Part shown: piece by piece, positions 1 to 8,326 of the stretch | Layout: every line of letters starts with the position of its first letter | Position numbering within the stretch: the first letter of the stretch is position 1 | Assembly (NCBI GenBank): GCA_027575765.1 | Contig: JANBPT010001270.1 | Coordinates: forward strand, 1 to 11,507 | Origin: Tieghemiomyces parasiticus | Taxonomy: Eukaryota > Kickxellomycota > Dimargaritomycetes > Dimargaritales > Dimargaritaceae | Length of the DNA: 11,507 nucleotides | Direction of reading: 5' to 3' | Position numbers and translations under genes: made by a program | The notes under the pieces: model-generated | What the model was told of the DNA's origin: nothing | Seen by the model: only the letters and a program-made list of their open reading frames with translations | Databases searched by the model: none

Positions 1-296
1 CAGAGTGTGGGTGTGGGTGTGCGGACGTCGCTTCTCCCGCTGTTTTTCCCACTTCATATTGCGGGCCTCCACCCAACTTCTTCCCGCCGGAGCCACCCGA
101 ACGGACGGCCTGCCAAACCACCGCACCGACTCTCCCATCCCATCCATCGTGCCTGAACACCTGCCTAGCGTATTGTGCCCATTTGATAGCCATCTACAGG
201 CGAACTTGCCCATCTTGTCATTATTACCTATTACATCTTGACCAATATAATCTTCACTCTGTCTCTCCATCCCACTCTTCCGAGTCATATACCACG
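1..296 (+). promoter_or_regulatory. 5' leader and proximal promoter of calnexin gene
   Basis: The stretch before the calnexin start is pyrimidine-rich and has no ATG on the + strand, while the opposite strand has about eleven. That is what a scanned 5' leader would look like. A CCAAT element with an AT-rich run after it (242-250) lies only about 50 bases before the start codon, so it is more likely transcribed than a core promoter element. I could not place a TATA box or a transcription start. I looked for an ER-stress element (CCAAT, nine bases, CCACG) and found none with correct spacing. A leader intron cannot be excluded. Confidence 0.5.
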
Positions 297-2175
297 ATGC
301 AGTACAACTTGTTGGCTCTGGCTGCCCTGGTAGCCGTGGCTGCCAGTCACGTCGAGAAGGCTAACGACGCCAAGTCTGACGTCGATATGGGCGACTTTAA
401 GGTGAGTAGCCGCGCCAATTCACCTAGGTGTGCCCTCGCATGGGCTTTGGCGGCACATCGCCTTGCTACACCTCGCAGCTAGCTCACCCTTTACTCCGCC
501 CCTTCATTATCCAAAATTTGTGCCGGCTAATTCCCCCTCGTAGCCCATCACGATGCAGGGCTTCTTTCTGGAACAATTCGTGACTCCTGAGTTTGGCCGC
601 TGGGTACCCAGCAAGGCCACCAAGAAGGAGGACGGCAAGCCCGAACCGGTCCCCTATCAGGGCATCTGGCGCATACAGGAGCCCGAGAAGACCCCCTTCA
701 TCCGTGGCGACCACGGTCTAGTACTCACCTCGGCCGCCGCCCACCACGCCATCTCGGTGCCCTTCGAGAAGCCGCTGGTGCCGGGTGACAAGCCCCTCGT
801 AGTCCAATACGAGGTCAAATTCCAAAACTCGCTGAAGTGCGGCGGGGCCTATATTAAGCTGATCAGCCAGGAGGATGGTGGCGAAGCCTTCGATCCGGCC
901 CACTTCAACGATAAGACTCCCTACACCGTCATGTTCGGGCCTGACCGCTGTGGCAGTGAGACCGACAAGATCCACTTCATTGTGCGCCACAAGAACCCCA
1001 AGACGGGCGAAATTGTGGAGAAGCACCTAACCAGCCCACCCAAGTCCAGCGTGGCCGCCACCACCGTGCTATACACCTTGATCGTCAACCCCGACGAGTC
1101 GTATGAAATCCGCGTGGACAACGCCACCGTCAAGTCCGGTAGTCTGCTCACCGACTTCGACCCGCCCTTCAACCCGCCCCAGGAGATCTCCGACCCAGAC
1201 GACAAGATGCCCGACGACTGGGTCCTTGAGGCCGAGATTCCCGACCCGAAGGCTACCAAGCCCGCCGACTGGGATGAGGACGCGCCCAAGCGAATCCCTG
1301 ACCCCGAGGCCACCAAGCCGGCCGACTGGCTGGACGATGAGCCCCTTGAGATTCCCGACCCGGAGGACACCGCCCCGGCCGAGTGGGACGATGAGATGGA
1401 CGGCGACTACGTGCCCCGGCTGATCTCCAACCCCAAGTGCCAGGAGGCCGCTGGCTGTGGCAAGTGGGAGCGCCCCCTGATCGTCAACCCGGCGTACAAG
1501 GGCAAGTGGAAGGCGCCGCTCGTTGCCAACCCGTCGTACAAGGGCGTCTGGCAGGCCCGCAAGATCCCCAATCCGGGCTACTTTGAGGACAAGCACCCGT
1601 CGGCCATGACCCCGATCGTCGGCGCGGGCTTCGAATTGTTGGCCATCGAGAACATGATTTTGTTTGACAACATTTACGTTGGTCAGTCGGTGGCCGAGGC
1701 CGAGCGACTCGCCGAGGAGACGTGGAAGGTCAAGAAGGAAGCCGAGACGGCGCAGCTGTTTAGACCCGAGGAAGGAGGCGACGCGGCGGACGCTGAAGTG
1801 CCGGACCCACGCGATTTCGTCAAGTTTGCCCGCTACCAGGTCACCAAGTTCCGGGACGACGTGAGCATCCTCATCCAGGCCGGGCGCGTAGATATCGGCC
1901 GCGCCATCCGCGACCAGCCCCGGGTGGCCGGTATCCTTGGTCTACTGTTCGTGGCCACCGCCTGGATTCTCAACTTCATCCTCGTCGCCCTCATGCCCAA
2001 ACAGGCCACCGCTAAGGTCCAGGAGGTTAAGCAGGTCGCCCAGGAGAAGGCCGACCAGCTTAAGGCTCAGGCCGAGAAGGCCGCGGCCGCCGCCTCCTCC
2101 GCTCTTGCCGAGAAGAAGGAGGCCGTTCGTCGCAAGGTCACCGAGATTGCCGATGAGGAGGATGATGATGAGTGA
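297..2175 (+). CDS. Calnexin, ER membrane lectin chaperone (two exons: 297-401, 544-2175)
   Basis: Calnexin is a type I ER membrane chaperone that binds monoglucosylated N-glycans on nascent glycoproteins. Exon 1 encodes 35 residues with a hydrophobic signal peptide (LLALAALVAVAAS). Exon 2 continues in frame (DFK|PITMQGFF), giving 578 aa, a usual calnexin length. Visible parts: a lectin domain with KCGGAYIKL (about 133-141) and YTVMFGPDRCG (about 162-172), whose two cysteines match the family disulfide; a P-domain with four acidic DP..KP.DW-type repeats (about 250-324) then four NP.Y-type repeats (about 328-392), including the Cys334-Cys340 pair; a return to the lectin fold; one membrane helix (about 495-519); and a cytosolic tail of about 59 residues. 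An NAT glycosylation sequon sits near residue 228. The tail is Ala/Lys/Glu-rich and ends EEDDDE, without the RKPRRE type of end seen in mammals. ATG 297 is the first ATG in the leader and has the context ACCACG. Single-exon translation from 553 would lack the signal peptide. Confidence 0.96.
402..543 (+). other. Calnexin intron 1 (142 nt, phase 0)
   Basis: The donor is GTGAGT at 402, the acceptor TAG ends at 543, and a CTAAT branch-like site lies at 527-531, 12 bases before the acceptor. Removing it joins the signal peptide exon to the lectin exon in frame after Lys35. Reading through instead gives a stop near 480, so splicing is needed. The acceptor is inferred; no nearer alternative gives a better join. 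Confidence 0.88.
1186..1614 (+). repeat. Coding tandem repeats of the calnexin P-domain (4 + 4)
   Basis: Two sets of imperfect tandem repeats lie in the calnexin frame. The first set (about 1186-1410) encodes four units of the pattern I.DP...KP.DW with acidic spacers. The second (about 1420-1614) encodes four units of the pattern L/I..NP.YKG.W. In known calnexins these pair into the extended hairpin arm that binds ER oxidoreductases and other partners at its tip. The 4+4 count matches canonical calnexin rather than calreticulin, which has 3+3. Confidence 0.9.
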
Positions 2176-2827
2176 ATCCAATACAACCCCACGTTGTTGT
2201 CCTCTCTTTCTCCCTCCCCCCCACATAATGTGCTTTGCCCCATGCCCCATACCAAATGGGATAATTTTACGTATGCTTAGCCCATTAACATTCCCCATTT
2301 TTGATCACAATTGGCTTACCCTCTCCTCCACCTTTTTTTCCTTTGAACATAGCCCCTCCCCCCCCCCCTAGCGTATTAAACTGTATCTAAGGAAACTTTC
2401 ATGTCCTACTGAGCCGTGGGGGGATGGGTTTACTAAGATCCATTACTCGTGATGGTTGGAGGGGATTACAAAGGATACGAGTTTGTAGCTATTAAAAAAC
2501 GCAGTCATAATTCAATGTTGCTAGGATGAGAAGCGAAAGACAGTTTGTAAGAAAAGGGACATTATGATGAGATTAATAGAGTACAGCGTTGGCTATCTAT
2601 GGGTAAAATGCCAGGGTTCGGGTGGTGCTGCAGGTAGAGCGAAGCAGGTGCCATGCAAAATGAGAGGTAAATACGGCCTTTTTTTTAAACGAAAAAGAAG
2701 GACCAGGCGGGGGGAGCGAGGTTGCGCGTGTCGGTCAGAAGGAAACTCGTTGTTGCGAGTAAAGACCAACAAAAACCCACCACTTTCTTCCCCTCCCTCC
2801 TCCTTTACTACCCACCGCGCCCTTCAG
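2176..2827. other. Convergent intergenic spacer with 3' UTRs
   Basis: About 650 bases separate the stop codons of two genes that point at each other. ATTAAA, a variant poly(A) signal, occurs on the + strand at 2375-2380 (about 200 bases after the calnexin stop) and again at 2491-2496. A run of eleven C lies at 2358-2368 and T-rich tracts at 2332-2341 and about 2680. I found no canonical AATAAA on the minus strand for the WD40 gene. No credible ORF or RNA gene was seen; the region holds only short open frames without recognisable content. Confidence 0.6.
2375..2380 (+). terminator. Candidate poly(A) signal for calnexin
   Basis: ATTAAA lies 200 bases after the calnexin stop codon, within a T/C-rich 3' region. 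It is a known variant of the poly(A) signal, but fungal signals are degenerate, so this is a weak call. A second copy at 2491-2496 is an alternative. Confidence 0.35.
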
Positions 2828-5800
2828 TTATAGGTAGGAGAAGTCCACCAGTGCCGGTACCCCACGATGGCGCCGGATGAGAGGGGCAGACGCCGCCGCC
2901 GCAGTTGAGTAGGAAGGAGAAGATGTGGGTGATGTTAAGGGAAGGTTAGGGTACAACTCGCAGCGGTAGGAGCTGCTAGCAGCCGGAGAAAATGGCGCAC
3001 GATACTGCTGCTGCTGTCTCCTGGGGGATAACGGGGACTGTGCATAAGGTGTAGGGGCCGAAGAAGTAAGTGGTTCGAGCGATGGCAGCATATGCAAAGC
3101 GGATCGGGCAAGCGGGAGGCTTGTAGTTTGAAGATGATCGACGGTGACGGGTGTCGCCGGTGCAGTGGTAGTAGTCGAGGTATAGAGAGACGGTATGGTG
3201 ATGGCCGCCACCAGTGGGGTGCTGTAACTGGCTGAGCGACGAGGGTGTTCAGAGCGAGGCCGGGAATTGTGGTGACAGGAGGAGACTGGTTGCGTCAGCG
3301 AGGTCGAGGAGGGGTGAGGCGCAGAGGTGCTGCTCGCCATCGTTGCTGAGGAAACCTCGCCACCGTCGATAGCGTCGCTGATGTCATGGGTGGTAGGGGT
3401 AGTAGCCGTAGTAGTAATAGGCATCATCGTCGTCACCGCGTCTAATCGCATCTCACCCACGCCTTCCTCACCTTGTGGGTGTTGGCCCACATCGCCGGTC
3501 GTCGGGCCTGCCCGGGTATCGGCCGGAGCGTCCCCATCGGCAGACCGCCACTGGGACAACAGGGCACCGATCGCGGTGTCGCGGAGGGACAACGTTGGCA
3601 AACTGTTGAGGCGGAAGAAGTCCAAGGTTCCGTCCAAATCAATATCGATGGGCGGGAGGAACGACGGGGCGAGGAAGTCAAAGTGAGAAATTAGGTTGGG
3701 CGGGTTAAAAGTGAGCAAGGTTTGAAACAGCGTGTGGTATTCTTGCAAGAGATTGGCCGGTCCAGTAAAAAGGTCGTCTAGGAGCGCCTCGGCGCCGCGA
3801 CGTTCCGTGGTGTTGGTGGTGGTAGCGTCGGAGGATGAGGAGGTGGTGGTGGTGGTGGTGCCCATCGGTGCGGTAGTATGGGTCAGGGTGAGGGGGCGAA
3901 GGTCGGCCGCTCGTCCACGGAGTAAAGGCGATGACGGCGCCGAGCGCAAGAGGGATGGTCGGGCCACAACCTGGGTAACCGTAGCAACGGTGGCCAACTC
4001 CACCTCCATCTCCGCCGTATCGGTGTCGACACCGGTCTCAGGCTCCGTCTGGTACGTGAAATCAATCTCTTGGCCAGGTACCAGCAATGGGCGCAGCGCA
4101 GTGGTAGCAGTAGTAGTAGCAGTGGTGGTCGATTCGGCGGAGTGGGTGGTGATAACGTTCGGCGGCCTCGTTGTGGACGCTGCTACATTTTCGCCCGTTA
4201 TACTGGATAGTGACCATCCGGCCGGCGTGCCCTCCGTATGTTCCGAATCGTTCAGGGTCATCCCTAGGGCCCGGGCCTGGCTCTGCAGAGCCAAAGTCAG
4301 CCGGTGCCAGAGACCGTAGTCATCGTCGTCCGAAAAGGTGAACCCAAATAGACTGCGGCGAACCGGGGCTATCGTGGGGGAGGCGGCGGCCTCGAGGCAC
4401 CACGCGCAGGCGACACAGGGCAGACCAGCGGCGTGGTTATGCGAATCCATGGGGGTCCGCCGACCGACAACCACCATTGGGGACCGGGCGGCCAACAGAG
4501 CCGGAGCGTCGGCATGGGTATCCGCAGGGGAGCTGTTGGCAGGGACGGCGGGGGTACCGCCATCACTACTACCGTAGGCCCCGGCGGCGCTGGCGAACCC
4601 GTTGCTTGGGTCTGTTGTATGGATACCGAGGCAAGGTGCCTCGGCCCCCGTTAGAATTATCCGGGGAGACGAAGGTCCCGCCGATAGGAGGGGGTGTACG
4701 CAAACGTCGTAAGATCGGACGGTGTCAGCCCCCGGTACCAGGAGCAGCTGGTTGACCTGGTCCTCGGCCACCGACGACACAATCAGTTTACGGATCATGG
4801 ACGGGTTGGTGAAGTAGTCCAGGACGTTGTCTGGGAGGATACTCGAAAGCTGGCCGCCCGGGGAGGTTGACATACCGTCCTCGCCGCGTGATGATGATGA
4901 GGAGGAGGAGGAGGCACGGTCAGGCCGGGTCATCGTCGGGTGGCGAGCGGCCACCGTTGACGCCGTCACCGGCAATTTCACCTTCGGGATGGCCAGGTCG
5001 GACCGGTGGTGCCCGCGTTCCAGGTGAATCAGCGGGGATCCGTGCTGGTTATCACGTACCCCGATAAAGCAGGACTCGCTGTCCGGGGTGAAAGTCACGC
5101 CGGCCACATCCCCAAAGAAGTCCACCGTCTGGGCGTGCTGGAAATCACTGACCACGTCCACCAGGTGCACATAGTCAGTGGACTCGCCGACTGCCAAGTA
5201 CCGGCCATCGGGGCTGAACCGGAGGGTACGAACAGAGGCCATGCGGCCAGGCAGAACGTGGAGGGCCCGGGTGTGGTAGCGGACGTCGTAGACCCGGGCG
5301 GTCCGGTCCTGATTTCCCGTCACCAGGTAGCGTCCATTGGGGCTCCAGGCGCAGGCGAACGAATAGTCAAGGTGGCCAGTCAGAGTAGCGCGGATCTTGC
5401 CGGTTTGTGGGTCCAAGAGGTAGGATTCACAGCTGTCTCCAACCATGGCCAGAGTCTGGCCGTCGGGACTCACGCTGGCGCAGTTAACGGAGCAATCGAA
5501 TCGGTAATCCGCCACCACCTGACTGGCGGTGATGTCAAGGGTACGGATGTGACCGTCATTGCTGGCAACGAATGTGAGCGGGGCGCCGCTGGTGGCGTAG
5601 GCCAACTCGGCGTAGTTGAGGATACCATTCGGATGCGGGCTAAGCTGGCCGGTGCTGGATACGCCAGTCGCGACGTTGCGGAGGAAGTAGTCACCCTTGA
5701 GGCCGCCCAGAAAGACTAGGTCGTCGCGGGCGGCCAGTGTGGTAGGTAGAATCAAGGAGTCCTCGGACCGTAAATCAATCACAGGCCGGGAGACGTACGC

Positions 5801-6428
5801 GGAGGCCGACCAGCGCCGCAAGCCGGTGGAGTCTAAACGAGCGTGGTTAATGACCAGGGTAAACGGAGAGGGGGGGCAAAAAAGGGGAGTGATTAGTGAC
5901 CAAGTCGACAGTGAAAAAGCAATATTACCATAAAAAGGTTGCCCTGGCCATCACAATGCGCTCATACGGCTCGGGGCACACTCATGCGAAGCGAAGATAA
6001 TACTTACGAACATAGTACAACTGGTTGGCACTGGACGCACTGAGCAAGTTGCGCAGCTGGAAGTGGGCGACGTAGCAGCGCTCGGTGGGACCCAAGCTAG
6101 CGTACCGGAACCGGTAATAAGGCTGGGCCGCGGCGGTCAACTTGGATAGTTCAATTTTGAGCTCGTCGCGCGGCCGCTCCGTGTTACGGTAGTTTTCGTA
6201 GTGGCGCTGCCGCAATTGCTGGTAGCGCTCTCGGCTGATGGACGTAAACGAGTCGGTGAATTGCAGGCCTTGGTAGTCCACCCGTGGGACGGAGGTGACG
6301 TGGTCGCGACGTGTCACCTCGGTCCGCGGGGTGATGAACCCGGCCACGTCACAGGCAATGTAGAGGCCTGAGAGTAGGCGCAGGTTCGTCGAGGGGTAAA
6401 TCGAGCGGGGCTCCTCCCCGAAGTTCAT
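2828..6428 (-). CDS. WD40-repeat protein of conserved plant/fungal family, long C-terminal extension (exons 6428-6008, 5832-2828)
   Basis: Exon 1 encodes 140 residues plus one base; exon 2 begins with the two bases completing a His codon, giving 1141 aa. From memory, the N-terminal part resembles Arabidopsis At1g78070/At1g36070-like and S. pombe SPBC2A9.03-like WD proteins, whose function is not established. Shared blocks are a DYQGL...SRERYQQLRQRHYENY region (about 51-80), HFQLRNL (122-128), and WD blades (about 170-415) including a VSPDGQTLAMVGD block, GHLDYSFACAW (294-304), GNQDRTARVYDV (313-324) and FGDVAGVTFTPD. The exon join falls inside the conserved HFQLRNL...LYYV region and makes it continuous, supporting the splice. 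From about residue 416 to the end the protein is Ser/Thr/Ala/Pro-rich, with Ser, Thr and Gln runs and a hydrophobic island at about 820-904. No signal peptide or membrane segment is evident, so it is probably a cytosolic or nuclear scaffold. ATG 6428 is the first ATG in its frame and follows an ATG-free leader. Confidence 0.88.
3842..3860 (-). repeat. GTG/CAC trinucleotide run encoding poly-Thr
   Basis: Six GTG units on the + strand read as six Thr codons on the coding strand of the WD40 gene, followed by four Ser codons. It lies in the low-complexity C-terminal extension and is likely length-variable. Similar Thr-rich sequence lies near 4105-4135. Confidence 0.7.
4889..4913 (-). repeat. TGA/GGA trinucleotide run encoding poly-Ser
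   Basis: Four TGA units followed by four GGA units on the + strand encode an eight-Ser run at about residues 448-455 of the WD40 protein, just after the end of the conserved WD region. This marks the border between folded and low-complexity sequence. It is a likely microsatellite with variable length. Confidence 0.75.
5833..6007 (-). other. WD40 gene intron 1 (175 nt, phase 1)
   Basis: On the minus strand the donor GTAAGT starts at 6007 and the acceptor TTTAG ends at 5833, with a TTAAC branch-like site at 5850-5846. The phase is exact: the single C at 6008 plus AC at 5832-5831 makes His141, and the frame then opens for 3 kb. Without splicing, exon 1 stops about nine codons later. The joined protein reads through the family's HFQLRNL region. 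Confidence 0.88.
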
Positions 6429-6639
6429 GGTAAAGACTGGGTAGCTATGGGTGGCTGCGAAGGATGTGGAGGGGAGAGCGGGAGGTTGGTGGAATGGGGT
6501 CTGAAGTGGGGAGGAGGGCGTCGAGGGTGAACAGCGTTGATGTGGATGGGACAGAAGTGAAACCAGGGAAGAGATTAGGTACGACAGGGAGGGAGGTTGG
6601 GATGGTGTTCTAGGTAGCGAGTAGAAAATAAAGATGCTG
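6429..6639 (-). promoter_or_regulatory. 5' leader of WD40 gene
   Basis: The 211 bases before the start codon contain no ATG on the minus (sense) strand but seven on the opposite strand, and the sense strand is strongly pyrimidine-rich. This fits a scanned 5' UTR. Translation stays open upstream in the same frame, but it lacks any ATG and the encoded residues are Pro/Ser low complexity. The nearest TATA-like run, AAATATATG, is at about 6800-6792 and would imply a leader of about 340 bases if used. Confidence 0.5.
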
Positions 6640-8326
6640 CATTTGGACCGTCTGTCCGACAAACAATGCGCCGATCAAGAGAATGAGCAACCGAGGTCCA
6701 CGAAGTACGTAGCTGAAGTCAAACCGGCATATGAAGCATTGGCTCAGACATATAGTTGCTTAGCAACCCGGCGACCTCGTGGGTCAGTGTGCATATATTT
6801 AGGAGAAAGAATTAACACAGGTCACGGGCAAGCGAGACACACCCTGCGCAGCTTGGCTTGCCCTCCCCCCGACGTCAGCTCTGCCCTTCCCCATCTCTCA
6901 TATCCCCAATGTGGGAAGTGCTATAGAAACCCACCCCCACCGGCCGAGATTCTTGGAGGGCGAGCAGGAGAGGCGCCGCCGTTCTACTAGCGCTACAGCT
7001 TTCGCCAGGCCGAAGATTAGAGGGCAGCCCAAGCCACTAGTCCATAGTCTGGCGCGTGGCTGGTTGGTTCTGCCGTTGCTCTCCCTTCGTAAGCATCCGC
7101 AGACCGCATCAGCCGTCTTATTGGCCACATGCACTGAGACAAGGCCTATATCTGGGGCCACGGGGTTGATGGTCAATCTGCCAACGATTTTCTGGCTTTT
7201 TTTTTCTTTTTGCTCGCCCCAAGACAGTCACGGCCTATCCAGGCCCAAATATCGTTCGAAGCACTTTCCTGTAGTCCAATAGGACTCATGTGAGTCTAGT
7301 TTTTATGGAATTCTTTTGATGAGTATGCGCATCATGTACTGCTGTGGAGCCAGTTCAGAGGAAGGCAGATAGGTCGTATAGGTGTCCATTGAAGTTATCT
7401 ACCAGTTGAGTAGCCTTGACCGAAAGTATCGAACTCTGGGGATTAGGGTGGCCGCCAACGCTTATGATAATAGGCTTACTATGCATGCTACGCACCCGAG
7501 CTCCCGAAACAGCCCCGACTCGGGGCGTAGACGGGCCTCTTACAGCCCGAATCCTCACCACCCTGCTGCCGCCAAATGGGGAGCTCATGGTCGAAGTCAG
7601 AAGGCGACTGTTGGCTGGCTACAAATGGCCTGATATTATGGTTATGATACTCAAATAATAGGAATGGGGAAGGTACCGCCCATTTCCCTCACTCCCCCCC
7701 CCACACTGCGGAGCGCAGGTGGTCCCACTTGATAAAATAAAAATACCCTCCCATGCCGCCCCCTCTTTGGCTAGTGCACGATTACGTGCACGTGCGATGA
7801 CTGGTCAGAGTCGCCCGTGCCACGTCGTTGTGGCTAAATCTGACAGCTGGCCAGTGAGGTGGGGGATACACGGCGCACCAGATGGGCGGTGACTTTCCCC
7901 GCAGACCTGAACGGGAAGTGCGACTCCCGCTGCCTTGCCTCTCTTTTTCCTACATAATTTCACAAAGCCAGGTTGCTAGCCCGATAAGAACAAATCTGTG
8001 ACTGTCCACGGTCCACGCTATATGGAAGTGATGGGGCGGAGATTGCAAAGTGTATCGCTGAAATTTACTTTATAATGACACCAGAGTTGGTTTGAATGTA
8101 CCTCCCCCCTCTACGAGAGAGGTTAAGGGTGGGGGTATGCTAATTTCACAGAGAAGGGGATGAAGGGTGTTGGGGCTGAAAGGGTAATATGCGAGGGGAA
8201 ATGAAATGAGACACGAGAGGAAGGGAAGAAAGCAAGGCTGGCCATGCACAAAGTAGATGGGTTGCAAAAAAGAAATAGTGGTTCTGGGGACCAGGAGGAC
8301 ATCTCCAACTGGGGCAGTCTGTTCTT
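6640..8326. other. Gene-free region between WD40 gene promoter and desaturase 3' end
   Basis: About 1.7 kb holds no recognisable gene on either strand. It should include the WD40 promoter on its left and the desaturase 3' UTR on its right (about 8050-8326). Open frames up to about 120 codons occur (for example 6911-7282 +), but their products are low complexity or unrecognisable. Visible structure is limited to a T-rich tract near 7196-7212, a 6-bp inverted repeat at 7283-7296, a 7-bp stem with a 4-base loop at 7774-7791, and a short stem at 8108-8122. No tRNA-like internal promoter pair was found. Confidence 0.55.
7774..7794. promoter_or_regulatory. Inverted repeat overlapping an E-box (CACGTG)
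   Basis: GTGCACG and CGTGCAC form perfect 7-bp arms around ATTA (7774-7791). The right arm runs into CACGTG at 7789-7794, the core recognised by bHLH factors such as Cbf1/Pho4/SREBP-type proteins. It lies 1.3 kb upstream of the WD40 start and 0.5 kb beyond the desaturase stop, so its target is unclear. It may be chance. Confidence 0.25.

Noticed and set aside
1..296. ER-stress response element upstream of calnexin
   Set aside because: CCAAT at 242 and CCACG at 292 are about 45 bases apart rather than nine, and the second overlaps the start-codon context.
1069..1596. 175-codon open frame on the minus strand within calnexin
   Set aside because: It is the mirror of the P-domain repeats (VGDL/VGNL-like repeats result from antisense reading).
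2590..2645. tRNA-like boxes (TGGC... then GGTTCGGGT)
   Set aside because: No acceptor stem or T-arm pairing could be formed and the B-box match is poor.
3732..4319. 195-codon Val/Ser-rich open frame on the + strand
   Set aside because: It is the antisense reading of the Thr/Ser-rich tail of the WD40 protein, with no independent support.
5006..5719. 237-codon open frame on the + strand inside the WD40 gene
   Set aside because: It lies fully antisense to the conserved WD blades. Its residues mirror the GC-rich codon pattern of the true gene and show no domain.
6429..6662. Possible N-terminal extension of the WD40 protein
   Set aside because: The frame is open but has no ATG, and the predicted residues are Pro/Ser low complexity from a pyrimidine-rich leader.
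6911..7282. 123-codon open frame in the intergenic region
   Set aside because: Composition is mixed with no recognisable domain, and it has no clear start context or neighbouring exon. It is not strong enough to call as a gene.
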